Shown: one piece after another, positions 1-9,688 of the stretch | Numbering within the stretch: the first letter of the stretch is position 1 | Layout of the letters: each line of letters starts with the position of its first letter | Origin: Agrobacterium cavarae | Lineage (GTDB): Bacteria > Pseudomonadota > Alphaproteobacteria > Rhizobiales > Rhizobiaceae | DNA: 64,000 bases | Reading direction: 5' to 3' | Assembly: GCF_004310285.1 (NCBI RefSeq) | Contig: NZ_SISF01000032.1 | Location: 62,001 to 126,000 of the forward strand | The notes under the pieces: generated by a model | The model's database searches: none | The model's input: the letters and a program-made list of their open reading frames with translations, nothing else | What the model was told of the DNA's origin: nothing | Program-made: the position numbers and the translations under genes

Positions 1-154
1 TTCGGTGGGCCATGCTTCACTCATGTCGAGTTCCGTCACGTTAAAGGGAAGGAACAACTATGGCCTTGTCGGCTTAGAGGCAAGACATTACATGTTGTAG
101 CAGAACGATCCCGAGATCCAATCGCGCAAAGTACCTGAACATGGAGAGATCGGC

Positions 155-1204
155 TTGAACAGCGTTCTAACGCATCTCGGGCAAGCTCAAGCAATTGCCA
201 AAGCTGATGGCCCCATGATCGACCCCTTCGGTCGGGCGGTCACCTATTTGCGCGTCTCGGTGACGGATCGCTGTGATTTTCGCTGCACCTACTGCATGTC
301 GGAGCACATGACCTTTCTGCCGAAGAAGGATCTGCTGACGCTCGAAGAACTCGACCGGCTCTGTTCCGCCTTCATCGCCAAGGGCGTGCGCAAGCTGCGC
401 CTGACAGGCGGTGAACCACTGGTGCGCAAGAACATCATGCATCTCATCCGCAATCTCGGCCGCCATGTTGAAGCGGGCCGGCTGGATGAGTTGACGCTGA
501 CCACCAATGGCTCGCAGCTTGCCGCTCATGCTGCCGAACTTTACGATTGCGGCGTGCGCCGGATCAATGTGTCGCTTGATACGCTCGATGCGGAGAAGTT
601 CCGACAGATCACCCGTTGGGGTGATTTCTCCAAGGTGATGGCCGGTATTGACGCGGCTCTTGCGGCGGGCATCAAGATCAAGCTCAATGCAGTGGCGCTG
701 AAAGACTTCAACGAGCACGAAATTCCCGAACTCATGCGTTTTGCCCACGCGCGTGGCATGGATCTCACGGTCATTGAAACCATGCCGATGGGCGAGATCG
801 AGGAGGACCGCACCGATCGCTATTTGCCGCTGTCGGACCTCCGTGCCTCGCTCGAAGAGCGCTTCACGCTCACCGACATTCCCTTCAAGACGGGCGGACC
901 CGCACGCTACGTAGAGGTCAAGGAAACTGGTGGACGGCTCGGCTTCATCACGCCGATGACGCATAATTTCTGCGAGAGCTGCAACCGCGTCCGCATTACC
1001 TGCACCGGCACGCTCTATATGTGCCTCGGTCAGGACGATGCGGCGGATTTGAGAACGCCGCTTCGCGCCTCCGACAGCGACGCGCTTCTGTCTCAGGCGA
1101 TCGACGACGCGATCCTTCGCAAACCCAAGGGTCACGACTTCATCATCGATCGGAATCGCAAGCGACCCGCCGTCGCCCGCCACATGAGCGTCACCGGCGG
1201 CTGA
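155..1204 (+). CDS. moaA: GTP 3',8-cyclase MoaA (molybdenum cofactor biosynthesis)
   Basis: This radical-SAM enzyme carries out the first step of molybdopterin synthesis, turning GTP into 3',8-cyclo-GTP in the cytoplasm with MoaC. The N-terminal radical-SAM cluster motif is visible as C40, C44 and C47 (CDFRCTYC). The C-terminal second-cluster motif has the family spacing C-x2-C-x13-C, starting at CESCNRVR. The protein ends in GG, as family members do. It is 349 residues if the TTG at 155 is used; that TTG has GGAGAG about six bases upstream. An ATG at 215 (residue 21) is the alternative and lacks an obvious ribosome site. It supplies cofactor for the formate dehydrogenase encoded at 7652-13739. 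Confidence 0.96.
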   Translation: MNSVLTHLGQAQAIAKADGPMIDPFGRAVTYLRVSVTDRCDFRCTYCMSEHMTFLPKKDLLTLEELDRLCSAFIAKGVRKLRLTGGEPLVRKNIMHLIRNLGRHVEAGRLDELTLTTNGSQLAAHAAELYDCGVRRINVSLDTLDAEKFRQITRWGDFSKVMAGIDAALAAGIKIKLNAVALKDFNEHEIPELMRFAHARGMDLTVIETMPMGEIEEDRTDRYLPLSDLRASLEERFTLTDIPFKTGGPARYVEVKETGGRLGFITPMTHNFCESCNRVRITCTGTLYMCLGQDDAADLRTPLRASDSDALLSQAIDDAILRKPKGHDFIIDRNRKRPAVARHMSVTGG

Positions 1205-1352
1205 TTCTTCAGCTAGCTTATTATTTGATACCCTTACATTAAATGGATTGAATTCGAGCGCTCACCATGTCACGACTTTGGGACAGGAGGAGTGAACGGA
1301 GTCGCCTCGCTGCGGAAGGCCCGCATCGCGACCTCGTTCTTGGGATGGCATC

Positions 1353-2255
1353 ATGGCATTGACGGACAATACGCGCGGAGCGCTGCTCATGGCTCTGGCG
1401 ATGGCAAGCTTTACGGTCAACGACGCCTTCACCAAGTCCGTCACGCCCTACATCAATATCGGACAGATCCTCTTCGTTCGCGGCGTTATGACCTGCGTTC
1501 TGGTTTACGTGATTGCGCGCCATATGGGCGCGCTGCGCCCACTCAAGACCATGTTGCGCCCCGTCATCCTGATGCGTTGTCTCTGCGAGATTTCAGCCTC
1601 CATCCTATACCTCAAGGCGCTCAGCATGATGCAATTCGCCAATGTGGCGGCCATCATGCAGTCCCTCCCCCTTGCGGTGACGCTCGGTGCAGCACTTTTC
1701 TTGAAGGAGCCTGTGGGCTGGCGACGCTGGACTGCGATTTTGGTCGGCTTTCTTGGAGTCCTTGTTATTCTCAGACCCGGTCCGGAAGGTTTTACCTCCG
1801 GCGCACTACTGGTGCTGGGTGCGATGTTCGTTACCGCCGGACGCGACCTCTTGACCCGGCGCATGTATGCAGATGTTCCCTCCATGGCCGTCACCATGAC
1901 AACCACCGTCGTCAACACCTTGTTCGGTGCGGCGCTGATCATGCCATTTGGTGGCTGGCAGCCGATGGACACCTATGTCTGGTCCCATCTGGTGGCAGCC
2001 GCCTTCCTAGTCGTCATCGGTTATCAGGCGGTCATCACGGCAATGCGCAGCGGTGACATCTCCTTCGTTGCACCCTTCCGCTACACCAGCATGATCTGGG
2101 CCTTCTCGATCGGCTTTTTCTTCTTCGGCGATCATTTGGATGTCTGGACGCTGTCGGGCACGGCCATCATTGTCGCCTCCGGTCTCTACACATTCTACCG
2201 CGAAAGCCGGCGTCACCGTGCGCCGATCGCCAAGCAAGCGATAGGCATCGAATGA
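1353..2255 (+). CDS. DMT-superfamily (EamA) membrane transporter
   Basis: The 300-residue protein is almost entirely hydrophobic, with about ten predicted membrane segments arranged as two EamA repeats. This is the standard architecture of drug/metabolite transporters in the inner membrane. The substrate cannot be read from the sequence. The fold resembles alphaproteobacterial exporters and S-adenosylmethionine-type carriers, but that is only family-level inference. Its stop overlaps the start of the next gene in an ATGA, so the two are probably translationally coupled. It heads a run of four overlapping genes that ends in mobA-mobB. The ATG at 1353 has only a weak ribosome site. Confidence 0.85.
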   Translation: MALTDNTRGALLMALAMASFTVNDAFTKSVTPYINIGQILFVRGVMTCVLVYVIARHMGALRPLKTMLRPVILMRCLCEISASILYLKALSMMQFANVAAIMQSLPLAVTLGAALFLKEPVGWRRWTAILVGFLGVLVILRPGPEGFTSGALLVLGAMFVTAGRDLLTRRMYADVPSMAVTMTTTVVNTLFGAALIMPFGGWQPMDTYVWSHLVAAAFLVVIGYQAVITAMRSGDISFVAPFRYTSMIWAFSIGFFFFGDHLDVWTLSGTAIIVASGLYTFYRESRRHRAPIAKQAIGIE

Positions 2256-3478
2256 ACAAGGCGCGCTTTCTCGATCGCTCGACCCCACCGCATGTGATGA
2301 CACTCGTTCTGGTGGCCGGTGTCGCAGCACTCAGCATGAATGTCTTCCTGCCGTCGCTTGCGGCAATGTCGGTCTATTTCGGCACTGATTATGCCGTCAT
2401 GCAGTTTGCCGTCTCAGGCTATCTCGCCGCCACTGCCGTGCTTCAACTCGTGATCGGACCGCTGTCCGATCGCTTCGGGCGTAGACCCGTGATGCTCGTC
2501 AGCATCGTGCTGATGATTGTCGCCACGCTGATCTGCACATTCGCGCCGAACATCACCGTCTTCATGATTGGCCGCGTTCTGCAGGCGGCTATTGCCTCGG
2601 GCTTCGTTCTGGCGAGAGCGATCGTTCGTGACATGGTGCCTGCCGAGCAGGCGGCCTCGATGATCGGCTACGTCACCATGGGCATGTCGGTGGTGCCTAT
2701 GGTCGGGCCCACCGTCGGCGGTTTTCTCAATGATCTCGCCGGCTGGCAGGCAAGCTTCGCTTTTGTCGGCATGTCGGCGGTGGTGGTTCTGCTGCTCGTC
2801 TTTTTCGACATGGGCGAAACCAACCGGCAGAAGTCGGCAAGTTTCGCAGCCCAGTTCCAGGCCTGGCCGCAGCTTCTTCGCTCCACCCGTTTCTGGGGCT
2901 ATGCGCTGACCTGCACGCTCTCCTCCGGCCTGTTTTTCTCCTTCCTCGGCGGCGCGCCGTTCGTCGGCAGTGTGCTCTACGGGCTGACGCCAGCGGTGCT
3001 GGGCATGCAGTTCTTCTTCATGGCGACAGGATATATGCTGGGCAACTTCGTTTCCGGCCGCTACGCCAGCCGCATCGGCATCCCGGTGATGATGCTGGCC
3101 GGCAATGTGATCGCGCTTGTCGGCATCGTCATTGCATACCTGCTCCTTCAACTTGATCTCGGCAGCCACTATGAGTTCTTCATTCCGCTCGCGCTGATCG
3201 GCGTCGGCAATGGCGTGACACTGCCGAGCGCCAATGCCGGCATGGTCAGCGTCCAGCCGCATCTGGCAGGCTCCGCCTCCGGACTTGGCGGCGCGCTGAC
3301 GATTGGCGGTGGAGCGATGCTTTCCGTTGTCGCCTCGTCTCTGCTATCGGAGGAAGCTGGAACGACGCATCTGCTCCTCGTCATGCTGGTGAATGGCGTG
3401 CTTGCCGTGGCGACAAGCGCTTATGCGGGCAGACAGGAGCGCCGCCACGCGCAGCGTCTGCTAAGAGGTGAGGCATGA
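2252..3478 (+). CDS. Bcr/CflA-type multidrug efflux MFS transporter
   Basis: This 408-residue inner-membrane protein has about 12 membrane segments and the MFS loop motif [13 protein letters not shown] near residue 70. The following segment, [11 protein letters not shown], is typical of the Bcr/CflA drug:H+ antiporter family (bicyclomycin, chloramphenicol and sulfonamide exporters). The true substrate is unknown. It overlaps the upstream DMT gene and the downstream mobA by four bases each (ATGA). This suggests one transcript with coupled translation, an unusual partner for a cofactor gene. Confidence 0.88.
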   Translation: MNKARFLDRSTPPHVMTLVLVAGVAALSMNVFLPSLAAMSVYFGTDYAVMQFAVSGYLAATAVLQLVIGPLSDRFGRRPVMLVSIVLMIVATLICTFAPNITVFMIGRVLQAAIASGFVLARAIVRDMVPAEQAASMIGYVTMGMSVVPMVGPTVGGFLNDLAGWQASFAFVGMSAVVVLLLVFFDMGETNRQKSASFAAQFQAWPQLLRSTRFWGYALTCTLSSGLFFSFLGGAPFVGSVLYGLTPAVLGMQFFFMATGYMLGNFVSGRYASRIGIPVMMLAGNVIALVGIVIAYLLLQLDLGSHYEFFIPLALIGVGNGVTLPSANAGMVSVQPHLAGSASGLGGALTIGGGAMLSVVASSLLSEEAGTTHLLLVMLVNGVLAVATSAYAGRQERRHAQRLLRGEA

Positions 3479-4107
3479 TGAAAACCGCACGCTCCCTTCC
3501 TGGCCTGATTCTGGCCGGCGGTCTTTCGCGACGCATGGGCTCCAACAAGGCTCTCTGCCCCTTTGGCGAGCGACACCTTCTGCACCACGTCATTGATAGA
3601 CTGGCGCCACAGATTTCGACGCTGGCGCTCAATGCCACCGGCGAGTGGGGCAAGGCCTTCGACCTGCCTCTCGTGCCAGATACCAAGATGGGTCACGCAG
3701 GACCTCTCGCTGGCGTTCTCGCAGGCTTGCAGCACTTTAGAGACCACCCATCTGGCGCGAGCCACATGTTGACGGCGCCTTCAGACAGTCCGTTTTTTCC
3801 GGACGATCTTGCTTCGAAGCTTTTGGATCACCTACCGGACGAGAACACCATCGTTGTCGCCGCATCCAACGGACAGGTTCATCCCGTCTTTGCTCTCTGG
3901 CCGTTTGCTCTCGTCGAGGATCTGGAGAACTGGCTCGCGGAGGACGACAACCGTCGCATCCGCAGCTTTCTGGCGCGCCACCCCACGATCGGCGTGTCCT
4001 TTCCACCAGTGGAAAGCGCCACCAGTTCCATCGATCCGTTTTTCAACATCAACACCCCGGAAGAGCTATCGCAAGCGCAAACCTTCCTGAAGAGTCTTAC
4101 TCCATGA
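3475..4107 (+). CDS. mobA: Molybdenum cofactor guanylyltransferase MobA
   Basis: MobA transfers GMP from GTP to Mo-molybdopterin, giving the bis-MGD form required by DMSO-reductase-family enzymes such as formate dehydrogenase. The N-terminal nucleotidyltransferase signature [17 protein letters not shown] is intact, and the [10 protein letters not shown] motif follows near residue 77. At 210 residues the length is normal. The start lies inside the end of the MFS gene (ATGA overlap) and the stop overlaps mobB the same way. It is functionally tied to the fds operon about 3.5 kb downstream. Confidence 0.95.
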   Translation: MMKTARSLPGLILAGGLSRRMGSNKALCPFGERHLLHHVIDRLAPQISTLALNATGEWGKAFDLPLVPDTKMGHAGPLAGVLAGLQHFRDHPSGASHMLTAPSDSPFFPDDLASKLLDHLPDENTIVVAASNGQVHPVFALWPFALVEDLENWLAEDDNRRIRSFLARHPTIGVSFPPVESATSSIDPFFNINTPEELSQAQTFLKSLTP

Positions 4108-4625
4108 CGCGTCAAAAAGTGTTTGGCATTTCCGGCTGGAAAAACTCGGGCAAGACTGGGCTGGCAGTCCGCATCGTCACGGAGCTCACCGCGCGCGGCT
4201 ACCGTGTCTCCACGATCAAGCACGCCCATCATGATTTCGATATCGACAAGGTGGGTGCGGATAGCTGGCGGCACAGACAGGCCGGCGCGCATGAGGTGAC
4301 GATCGTATCCGGCACGCGCTTTGCCATCATGCATGAGCTGCGCGGCGCGGCTGAACCCTCTTTCGAGGAAATCCTCGCGCGCATTGCGCCCTGCGATCTG
4401 GTTCTGATCGAAGGCTATAAATACGAGCCCGTGCCGAAAATAGAGGCCCGCCGGAAGGACGCCGCAAAGACGGAACCGCTGGCGCCGAGCGATCCGCATA
4501 TCATTGCAATCGCTGCCGATCACTTGATCCCGGAAAGTACTCTTCCCGTTTTCGATCTCGATGACACAGGCCGTATCGCCGACTTCATCGAGGCGACGGT
4601 CGGACTTGAGCGTCCATCAAAATGA
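4104..4625 (+). CDS. mobB: Molybdopterin-guanine dinucleotide adapter MobB
   Basis: MobB is a P-loop GTP-binding protein that assists MobA in forming the guanine dinucleotide cofactor. The Walker A loop GWKNSGKT lies at about residues 10-17, followed by the conserved [13 protein letters not shown] stretch and a LVLIEGYK motif near residue 105. It is 173 residues, the usual size. It overlaps mobA by four bases and is followed immediately by a strong hairpin terminator that closes the transcript. Confidence 0.95.
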   Translation: MTRQKVFGISGWKNSGKTGLAVRIVTELTARGYRVSTIKHAHHDFDIDKVGADSWRHRQAGAHEVTIVSGTRFAIMHELRGAAEPSFEEILARIAPCDLVLIEGYKYEPVPKIEARRKDAAKTEPLAPSDPHIIAIAADHLIPESTLPVFDLDDTGRIADFIEATVGLERPSK

Positions 4626-4626
4626 A

Positions 4627-4653
4627 AAAGCCGGGCCTTCCGACCCGGCTTTT
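4627..4653. terminator. Bidirectional intrinsic terminator between mobB and nlpD
   Basis: A 9-bp perfect stem (AAAGCCGGG at 4627-4635 against CCCGGCTTT at 4644-4652) with an 8-base loop is flanked by T-rich sequence on both strands. It follows mobB by two bases on the plus strand and the nlpD-like gene by about 25 bases on the minus strand, so it probably ends both converging transcripts. Confidence 0.85.
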
Positions 4654-4676
4654 CCTTTACCTTGATACGCAAAACA

Positions 4677-6278
4677 CTATTCAAGGAAAGAGGATGGGTT
4701 CACCGGCGTTGCGTCCTTGCGGACTTCGAAGTGAACCTGAGGACGCTTAGCACTGCCAGTCATGCCGGAGGTGGCAATTGTCTGGCCGCGCTGAACCTTC
4801 TGGCCGCGCTGAACATCGAGGTTGGCAGCGTTGCCGTAAACAGTGACCTTGCCGTCGTCGTGACGCACCAGGACCGTGTTGCCGAGTTGCTTCAGACCGT
4901 TGCCGGCATAGATGACCACACCGTTTTCGGCAGCCTTGATCGGCGTGCCTTCCGGAACGGAGATGTTGATGCCGTCATTGCGGTTGCCATCGACATTCTC
5001 ACCGAAGCCGGAAATCACGGCACCGCGAACCGGCCAGCGATACTTGCCGATGCCGGTGGATTCCGGCGCGATTGACGCGACATCAGACTTCTTCTCGACA
5101 TCGCTCACACTTGCTTCGGCAGCCGGTGCCTTCGGCACTTCTGTCTTGGCAACAGGTGTCTCGACAGCCTTTGCAGCAGCCGCGGGCGCAACAGTCTCAT
5201 GCGGCTTGACCGAGGCGGTCTTGATGCCGTCTGTTCCAGCGGCTGGGATGGCGAGCGTCTGACCGATGCGAATATTGCCATCTGCAATGTTGTTGGCAGA
5301 TTTCAGCTCGGCAACGGAGACGCCGTTTTCACGAGCGATCTTGGCAAGGCTGTCGCCCGGCTTGACCTTGTAGCCACCGGTTGGCGGCAGCGGCTTGCCA
5401 CCTGGAGGGGTCAGCTTGCCATTCTCAGCCGAAACCTTGTCGCGAGCAGCGCCCTGTGCCGGCAGGACAGCGAGATTCTGTTCCTGACCACGGGTTGGAG
5501 CCGGGGCGTTGTTCTTGCTCAAATCGATATTGTTGGACGCAGCACGGGCTGCATTGGGTGTCTGACCAAAGCGCGGAATGACGATCGACTGACCAGGACG
5601 CGCAGCCGATGCACTCTTCAGGCCATTTGCCTGCAGGATTGCCTTCTCCGGCACGCCGTAGCGTCTGGAGAGCGTTGCGACGGTCTCGCCGGAATTCAGC
5701 GTGACCGAAGACGCGCCTTCCGTGTGCCAGCCATTATTGTCGCGCTTGACGGAGCCGGTCGACAGCGTATCGGCGCTGTTGTTCGCCGGCAGCCGCGCCG
5801 ACGCCATGGAGGGTGCGCCGTTTGCGGTCGCAGATGGGAATGGCTGTGCCATGGCTTCGCGTCTCGTCGCAGGATCGCGGCTTGCTACCGGCGATGGAGC
5901 GGAGAGCTCGGCGCGCTGAACAGGTGCGGCAGAGGATGCCGAACGGGCCGTTGATGGCTGGACCGAACCATAGCCGCCATTCGAAGCCGGATAAGGCTGG
6001 TTCATGGCCGCGTTCTGGTTGCCATAACCGCCCTGCGGGGCGGCAGCATAACCGCCACCATTCATATCAGCCTGGGGAACGGGGGCCTGACCATAGGCAC
6101 CGGCACCGTTGCGCTGAGGAATGGACGCGGTCGTCATCTGATCCGTATTGTTACTGGAAAAGAGTCCGCTAAAGCGTGTCGCGTCCGAGCTGCAACCCGT
6201 TGCGACGCTTGCCAGCAATGCCGCTGCGAACATCTTTGCGATTGATTTTCCGGTTTTAGGCGAATGACTCATACGCAT
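4677..6278 (-). CDS. nlpD: NlpD-like lipoprotein with LysM repeats and degenerate LytM (M23) domain
   Basis: The 533-residue protein begins with a lipoprotein signal ending in the lipobox SVATGC. Next come a long G/Q/N/P-rich linker, two LysM peptidoglycan-binding repeats (one with SGETVATLSRRYGV, the other with KPGDSLAKIARENGV) and a C-terminal LytM domain at about residues 413-533. The zinc ligands look lost: HxGxD is NDGIN, the YGH position is YGN, and HxH is QVH. This matches E. coli NlpD and EnvC, which do not cut the wall but activate amidases at division. The start was chosen at 6278 because it gives a compact signal peptide; 6272 is also possible. An upstream in-frame extension to 6407 looks untranslated. 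Confidence 0.9.
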   Translation of the reverse strand: MRMSHSPKTGKSIAKMFAAALLASVATGCSSDATRFSGLFSSNNTDQMTTASIPQRNGAGAYGQAPVPQADMNGGGYAAAPQGGYGNQNAAMNQPYPASNGGYGSVQPSTARSASSAAPVQRAELSAPSPVASRDPATRREAMAQPFPSATANGAPSMASARLPANNSADTLSTGSVKRDNNGWHTEGASSVTLNSGETVATLSRRYGVPEKAILQANGLKSASAARPGQSIVIPRFGQTPNAARAASNNIDLSKNNAPAPTRGQEQNLAVLPAQGAARDKVSAENGKLTPPGGKPLPPTGGYKVKPGDSLAKIARENGVSVAELKSANNIADGNIRIGQTLAIPAAGTDGIKTASVKPHETVAPAAAAKAVETPVAKTEVPKAPAAEASVSDVEKKSDVASIAPESTGIGKYRWPVRGAVISGFGENVDGNRNDGINISVPEGTPIKAAENGVVIYAGNGLKQLGNTVLVRHDDGKVTVYGNAANLDVQRGQKVQRGQTIATSGMTGSAKRPQVHFEVRKDATPVNPSSFLE

Positions 6279-6581
6279 GACTCGATCTACACTGACGCAA
6301 ACGCCGCATCGGAATCGATCCGGCTGAACAAACACTTGCAAGGCCCCTCTTCCGAAACGGAAAAACCATGCGTCGATGAGATGATTAAAGCGCGTTAGTG
6401 TTACCACGCCGTTAAAACGTTAAGCTCTTCGCATATTTTTTGATAATTCGATAACCATGCCGGCCTCAGCGATATCCAGCATGGGGTCTCATCCGTCGCC
6501 AATGCATGGCCCTGCCTGATTCCCACCAGTTGACCGCGACCCCTCATCCGCGCCAAATCTCGATGGAGGGGAGGAACCACG
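6279..6581. promoter_or_regulatory. Divergent intergenic region between nlpD and the LysR gene
   Basis: This 303-bp stretch separates two divergent genes and must hold both promoters. No convincing operator was recognised. A GGAGGGGAGGAA purine run at about 6565-6576 is the ribosome site of the LysR gene. An open frame on the minus strand extends nlpD upstream but has no good start. Confidence 0.4.
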
Positions 6582-7517
6582 ATGATCGACAAGCTGGAAT
6601 TTTTCATTGCTCTAGCCCGCGCGGAACATTTCGGTCGGGCAGCCGAAGAATGCCGCATCTCGCAGCCGACACTTTCGGCAGCAATCCGCCAGCTTGAGGA
6701 TCAGTTGGGCGTCGTGCTGGTCGTGCGCGGGTCGCGCTATCAGGGGCTGACCCCGGAAGGCCAACGCGTTCTCGAATGGGCAAGGCGGATCGTCGGCGAT
6801 GCTCGCACCATGCGCGAAGAGATGCGCGCAGCCCGAAAGGGTCTCGCGGGGCATATCAGGATCGCCGTTATCCCCACTGCACTCGCCATGGTGCCAAGGC
6901 TGACCGAGCCTTTTCAGGCACGTCACCCGGATGTTACGTTCTCGGTCGCCTCGCGGACGTCCCTGCAGGTTCTCAGTCAGCTGGAAAATCTCGAGATCGA
7001 CGCGGGAATCACCTACCTCGACAATGAACCGCTGGGCCGGGTCACCACCGTTCCTCTTTATTCGGAACGCTACCACCTCATTACAGCAGCCGGAACGCCG
7101 CTTGCGGATCGCGAAGTTGTGACGTGGAAGGAGGTCTCCGGTCTTCGGCTTTGTCTATTAACACCGGACATGCAAAACCGTCGTATCATCAATGCGCATA
7201 TGGCTGAAGCTGGCGTCCAAACAAAGCCGACACTTGAATCCAATTCGATGATCGTGCTGTTTTCCCACATAAGAACCGGTCAATGGGCCTCCATCATGCC
7301 GCGTAACGTTGCGGAATCATTCGGTTTTCCGGAGCAGATCCGGATGATACCGATCTCGGAGCCGGATGCTGAACACTTGGTGGGATTGGTCGCGACCCAT
7401 CGTGAGCCTCACACGCCTCTCGTTTCAGCGCTTCTGCATGAAGCCAGATCCCGCGCGGCGGCATCGGCTTTCGATAGAAATTTTCTATCGCATAACGGGA
7501 CGTCTTTATTGACCTGA
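6582..7517 (+). CDS. LysR-family regulator of the formate dehydrogenase operon
   Basis: This 311-residue transcription factor has an N-terminal winged helix-turn-helix (residues 2-60, with AEHFGRAAEECRISQPTLSAAIRQLE) and a C-terminal LysR substrate-binding domain beginning near residue 90. It lies upstream of, and in the same direction as, fdsGBA. This is the usual place for the formate-responsive LysR protein of fds operons, so regulation of that operon is inferred. The ATG at 6582 has a very strong ribosome site. A perfect palindrome that fits a LysR box lies inside its own last codons (7472-7490). Confidence 0.92.
   Translation: MIDKLEFFIALARAEHFGRAAEECRISQPTLSAAIRQLEDQLGVVLVVRGSRYQGLTPEGQRVLEWARRIVGDARTMREEMRAARKGLAGHIRIAVIPTALAMVPRLTEPFQARHPDVTFSVASRTSLQVLSQLENLEIDAGITYLDNEPLGRVTTVPLYSERYHLITAAGTPLADREVVTWKEVSGLRLCLLTPDMQNRRIINAHMAEAGVQTKPTLESNSMIVLFSHIRTGQWASIMPRNVAESFGFPEQIRMIPISEPDAEHLVGLVATHREPHTPLVSALLHEARSRAAASAFDRNFLSHNGTSLLT
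7472..7490. promoter_or_regulatory. Candidate LysR operator (perfect inverted repeat)
   Basis: The sequence CGATAGAAATTTTCTATCG is a perfect 9-bp inverted repeat around a single central T. It contains the LysR pattern T-N11-A and the form ATAG-N7-CTAT. It sits in the 3' end of the LysR coding sequence, about 160 bp before fdsG, where an activator would bind ahead of an fds promoter. Binding is inferred. Confidence 0.6.
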
Positions 7518-7651
7518 CGGATGCATTCTCGCCATCCTTCCCGAAAGCCAGATTGGGACACGCGCAACCTACGAGCACTCGGCTTCTCGGTATCGCGGGT
7601 TCCACGGAGATAAGTCTCTGTCTGTCTGGCGTCGGTTTGGGAGGACTGACC

Positions 7652-8131
7652 ATGAACATTCGAGCGGTTGCCAGTACCGAGGCAAGCCGGATATCCGAAA
7701 TCATCGATCACTGTCGCCACTTGGAAGGTCCGATGTTGCCTATCCTGCACCAGGTGCAGGCGGAGTTCGGCTATATTCCGGAAAGTGCCAAGCAGTTGAT
7801 CGCCTCCGCGCTCAATGTTTCGCGCGCCGAAGTGCATGGTGTCATCACCTTCTACCACGATTTTCGCGATCACCCCGCCGGGCGCCACACCCTGAAGCTC
7901 TGTCGTGCCGAAGCCTGTCAGTCGATGGGCGGCGACAGGCTTGCCGAACGCGCGAAAGCAAGGCTCGGCCTCGACTGGCACGAAACCGCACCCGATGGCT
8001 CGGTCACGCTCGAACTTGTCTTCTGTCTTGGCCTCTGCGCTTCTGCCCCGGCCGCCATGCTGGACGGTGAGCTTTATGGACGCGTCGATGAGCACTGTCT
8101 GAACGACATCGTGGCGGAGGTCAGCAAATGA
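7652..8131 (+). CDS. fdsG: NAD-dependent formate dehydrogenase gamma subunit FdsG
   Basis: This NuoE-like thioredoxin-fold subunit carries a [2Fe-2S] cluster that passes electrons within the FdsABG complex. The cluster ligands appear as CRAEAC and CLGLC in the second half of the 159-residue protein, matching the NuoE pattern of two cysteine pairs. The ATG at 7652 was chosen over an upstream in-frame start because GGGAGG precedes it by about eight bases. Its stop overlaps fdsB in an ATGA, indicating coupled translation. Confidence 0.94.
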   Translation: MNIRAVASTEASRISEIIDHCRHLEGPMLPILHQVQAEFGYIPESAKQLIASALNVSRAEVHGVITFYHDFRDHPAGRHTLKLCRAEACQSMGGDRLAERAKARLGLDWHETAPDGSVTLELVFCLGLCASAPAAMLDGELYGRVDEHCLNDIVAEVSK

Positions 8132-9684
8132 CCATCACCGTCTTCGTTCCCCGCGATGCGGCAGCCCTTGCTGTCGGTGCCGACAGGGTGGCCGCGGCCA
8201 TCGAGCGAGAGGCCGCCTCCCGCGGCCATGATGTCCACATTGTCCGCAACGGCTCTCGCGGCGTGCTCTGGCTGGAGGTGCTGGTCGAAGTGCGCACCGA
8301 CGCGGGTCGTGTCGCCTATGGGCCGGTCAAGGCATCGGATGTCCCGTCTCTTTTCGAAGCGGATTTTCTCAATGGCGGCGCGCACCCACTCGCCCATGGC
8401 CTGACAGAGGATATCCCATTCTTCAAAAGCCAGACACGCCTCACCTTCTCGCGCTGTGGCGTTACCGATCCTCTGTCGCTCGATGACTATCGCCAGTATC
8501 AGGGCCTGGCCGGCCTGGAGAAGGCGATCGGGATGCCTCCTGCGGACATCGTCCGACAGGTCACCGACAGCGGCCTTCGTGGACGCGGTGGTGCAGGCTT
8601 CCCGACAGGCATCAAATGGAAGACCGTCGCAGACGCTTCCGCTGACCAGAAATACATCGTCTGCAACGCCGATGAGGGCGACAGCGGTACCTTCGCAGAT
8701 CGCATGATCATGGAAGGCGATCCCTTCGTCCTGATCGAGGGCATGGCTATCGCCGCAATCGCAGTCGGTGCGACCAAGGGCTACATCTACACCCGCTCCG
8801 AGTATCCGCATGCGATCGCCGTCATGGACGAGGCGATAAAAATTGCTCGCTCTGCTGGCATCCTCGGCTCTTCCGTGATGGGCTCGTCCCACGCCTTCGA
8901 TATGGAAGTGCGCGTTGGCGCCGGTGCCTATGTCTGCGGCGAGGAAACCTCGCTTCTCAACAGTCTGGAAGGCAAGCGCGGTATCGTTCGGGCCAAGCCG
9001 CCGCTTCCAGCGCTCCAGGGCCTGTTCGGCAAGCCGACCGTCGTCAACAACGTCATGTCGCTGGCTTCCATTCCGGTGATCATGGATCGCGGCGCGCAGT
9101 TCTATCGCGATTACGGCGTCGGCCGCTCCAATGGCACGATCCCGATTCAGCTCGCCGGCAACCTGAAACATGGCGGTCTCTACGAAGCCGCGTTTGGCAT
9201 GACGCTCGGCCAACTCGTCAACGAGATTGGCGGCGGCACCATTTCCGGTCGCCCGGTCAAGGCGGTGCAGGTGGGCGGTCCACTCGGTGCCTATTTCCCG
9301 CCATCGCTCTTCGACACGGTCTTCGACTATGAAGCCTTTACCGCCACCGGCGGTCTGATCGGTCACGCGGGCATTGTCGTCTTCGACGACACCGTCGACA
9401 TGCTGAATCAGGCACGTTTTGCAATGGAATTCTGTGCGGTCGAAAGCTGTGGCAAATGCACGCCCTGCCGCATCGGCTCGACACGCGGCGTCGAAACCGC
9501 CGACAAGATCGCGCGCGGTATCGAACCCGAGAAAAACCGCCAGCTTCTGGCCGATCTCTGCAACACCATGAAGTTCGGCTCGCTCTGCGCGCTGGGCGGC
9601 TTCACCCCCTATCCGGTGATGAGCGCGATGACGCACTTCCCGGAGGATTTCGCACCCACCCCACTTGTTGAAGCGGCGGAGTGA
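8128..9684 (+). CDS. fdsB: NAD-dependent formate dehydrogenase beta subunit FdsB
   Basis: This NuoF-like subunit holds FMN and NAD and reduces NAD+ with electrons from formate. An N-terminal thioredoxin-like region of about 90 residues precedes the flavin/NAD domain, which carries the glycine-rich GRGGAGFPTGIKW near residue 150. Near residue 435, ESCGKCTPCRIG supplies three ligands of a [4Fe-4S] cluster, and a further Cys follows about 40 residues later. At 518 residues the length fits the family. It overlaps fdsG and is followed four bases later by fdsA. Confidence 0.95.
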   Translation: MTITVFVPRDAAALAVGADRVAAAIEREAASRGHDVHIVRNGSRGVLWLEVLVEVRTDAGRVAYGPVKASDVPSLFEADFLNGGAHPLAHGLTEDIPFFKSQTRLTFSRCGVTDPLSLDDYRQYQGLAGLEKAIGMPPADIVRQVTDSGLRGRGGAGFPTGIKWKTVADASADQKYIVCNADEGDSGTFADRMIMEGDPFVLIEGMAIAAIAVGATKGYIYTRSEYPHAIAVMDEAIKIARSAGILGSSVMGSSHAFDMEVRVGAGAYVCGEETSLLNSLEGKRGIVRAKPPLPALQGLFGKPTVVNNVMSLASIPVIMDRGAQFYRDYGVGRSNGTIPIQLAGNLKHGGLYEAAFGMTLGQLVNEIGGGTISGRPVKAVQVGGPLGAYFPPSLFDTVFDYEAFTATGGLIGHAGIVVFDDTVDMLNQARFAMEFCAVESCGKCTPCRIGSTRGVETADKIARGIEPEKNRQLLADLCNTMKFGSLCALGGFTPYPVMSAMTHFPEDFAPTPLVEAAE

Positions 9685-9688
9685 TACC

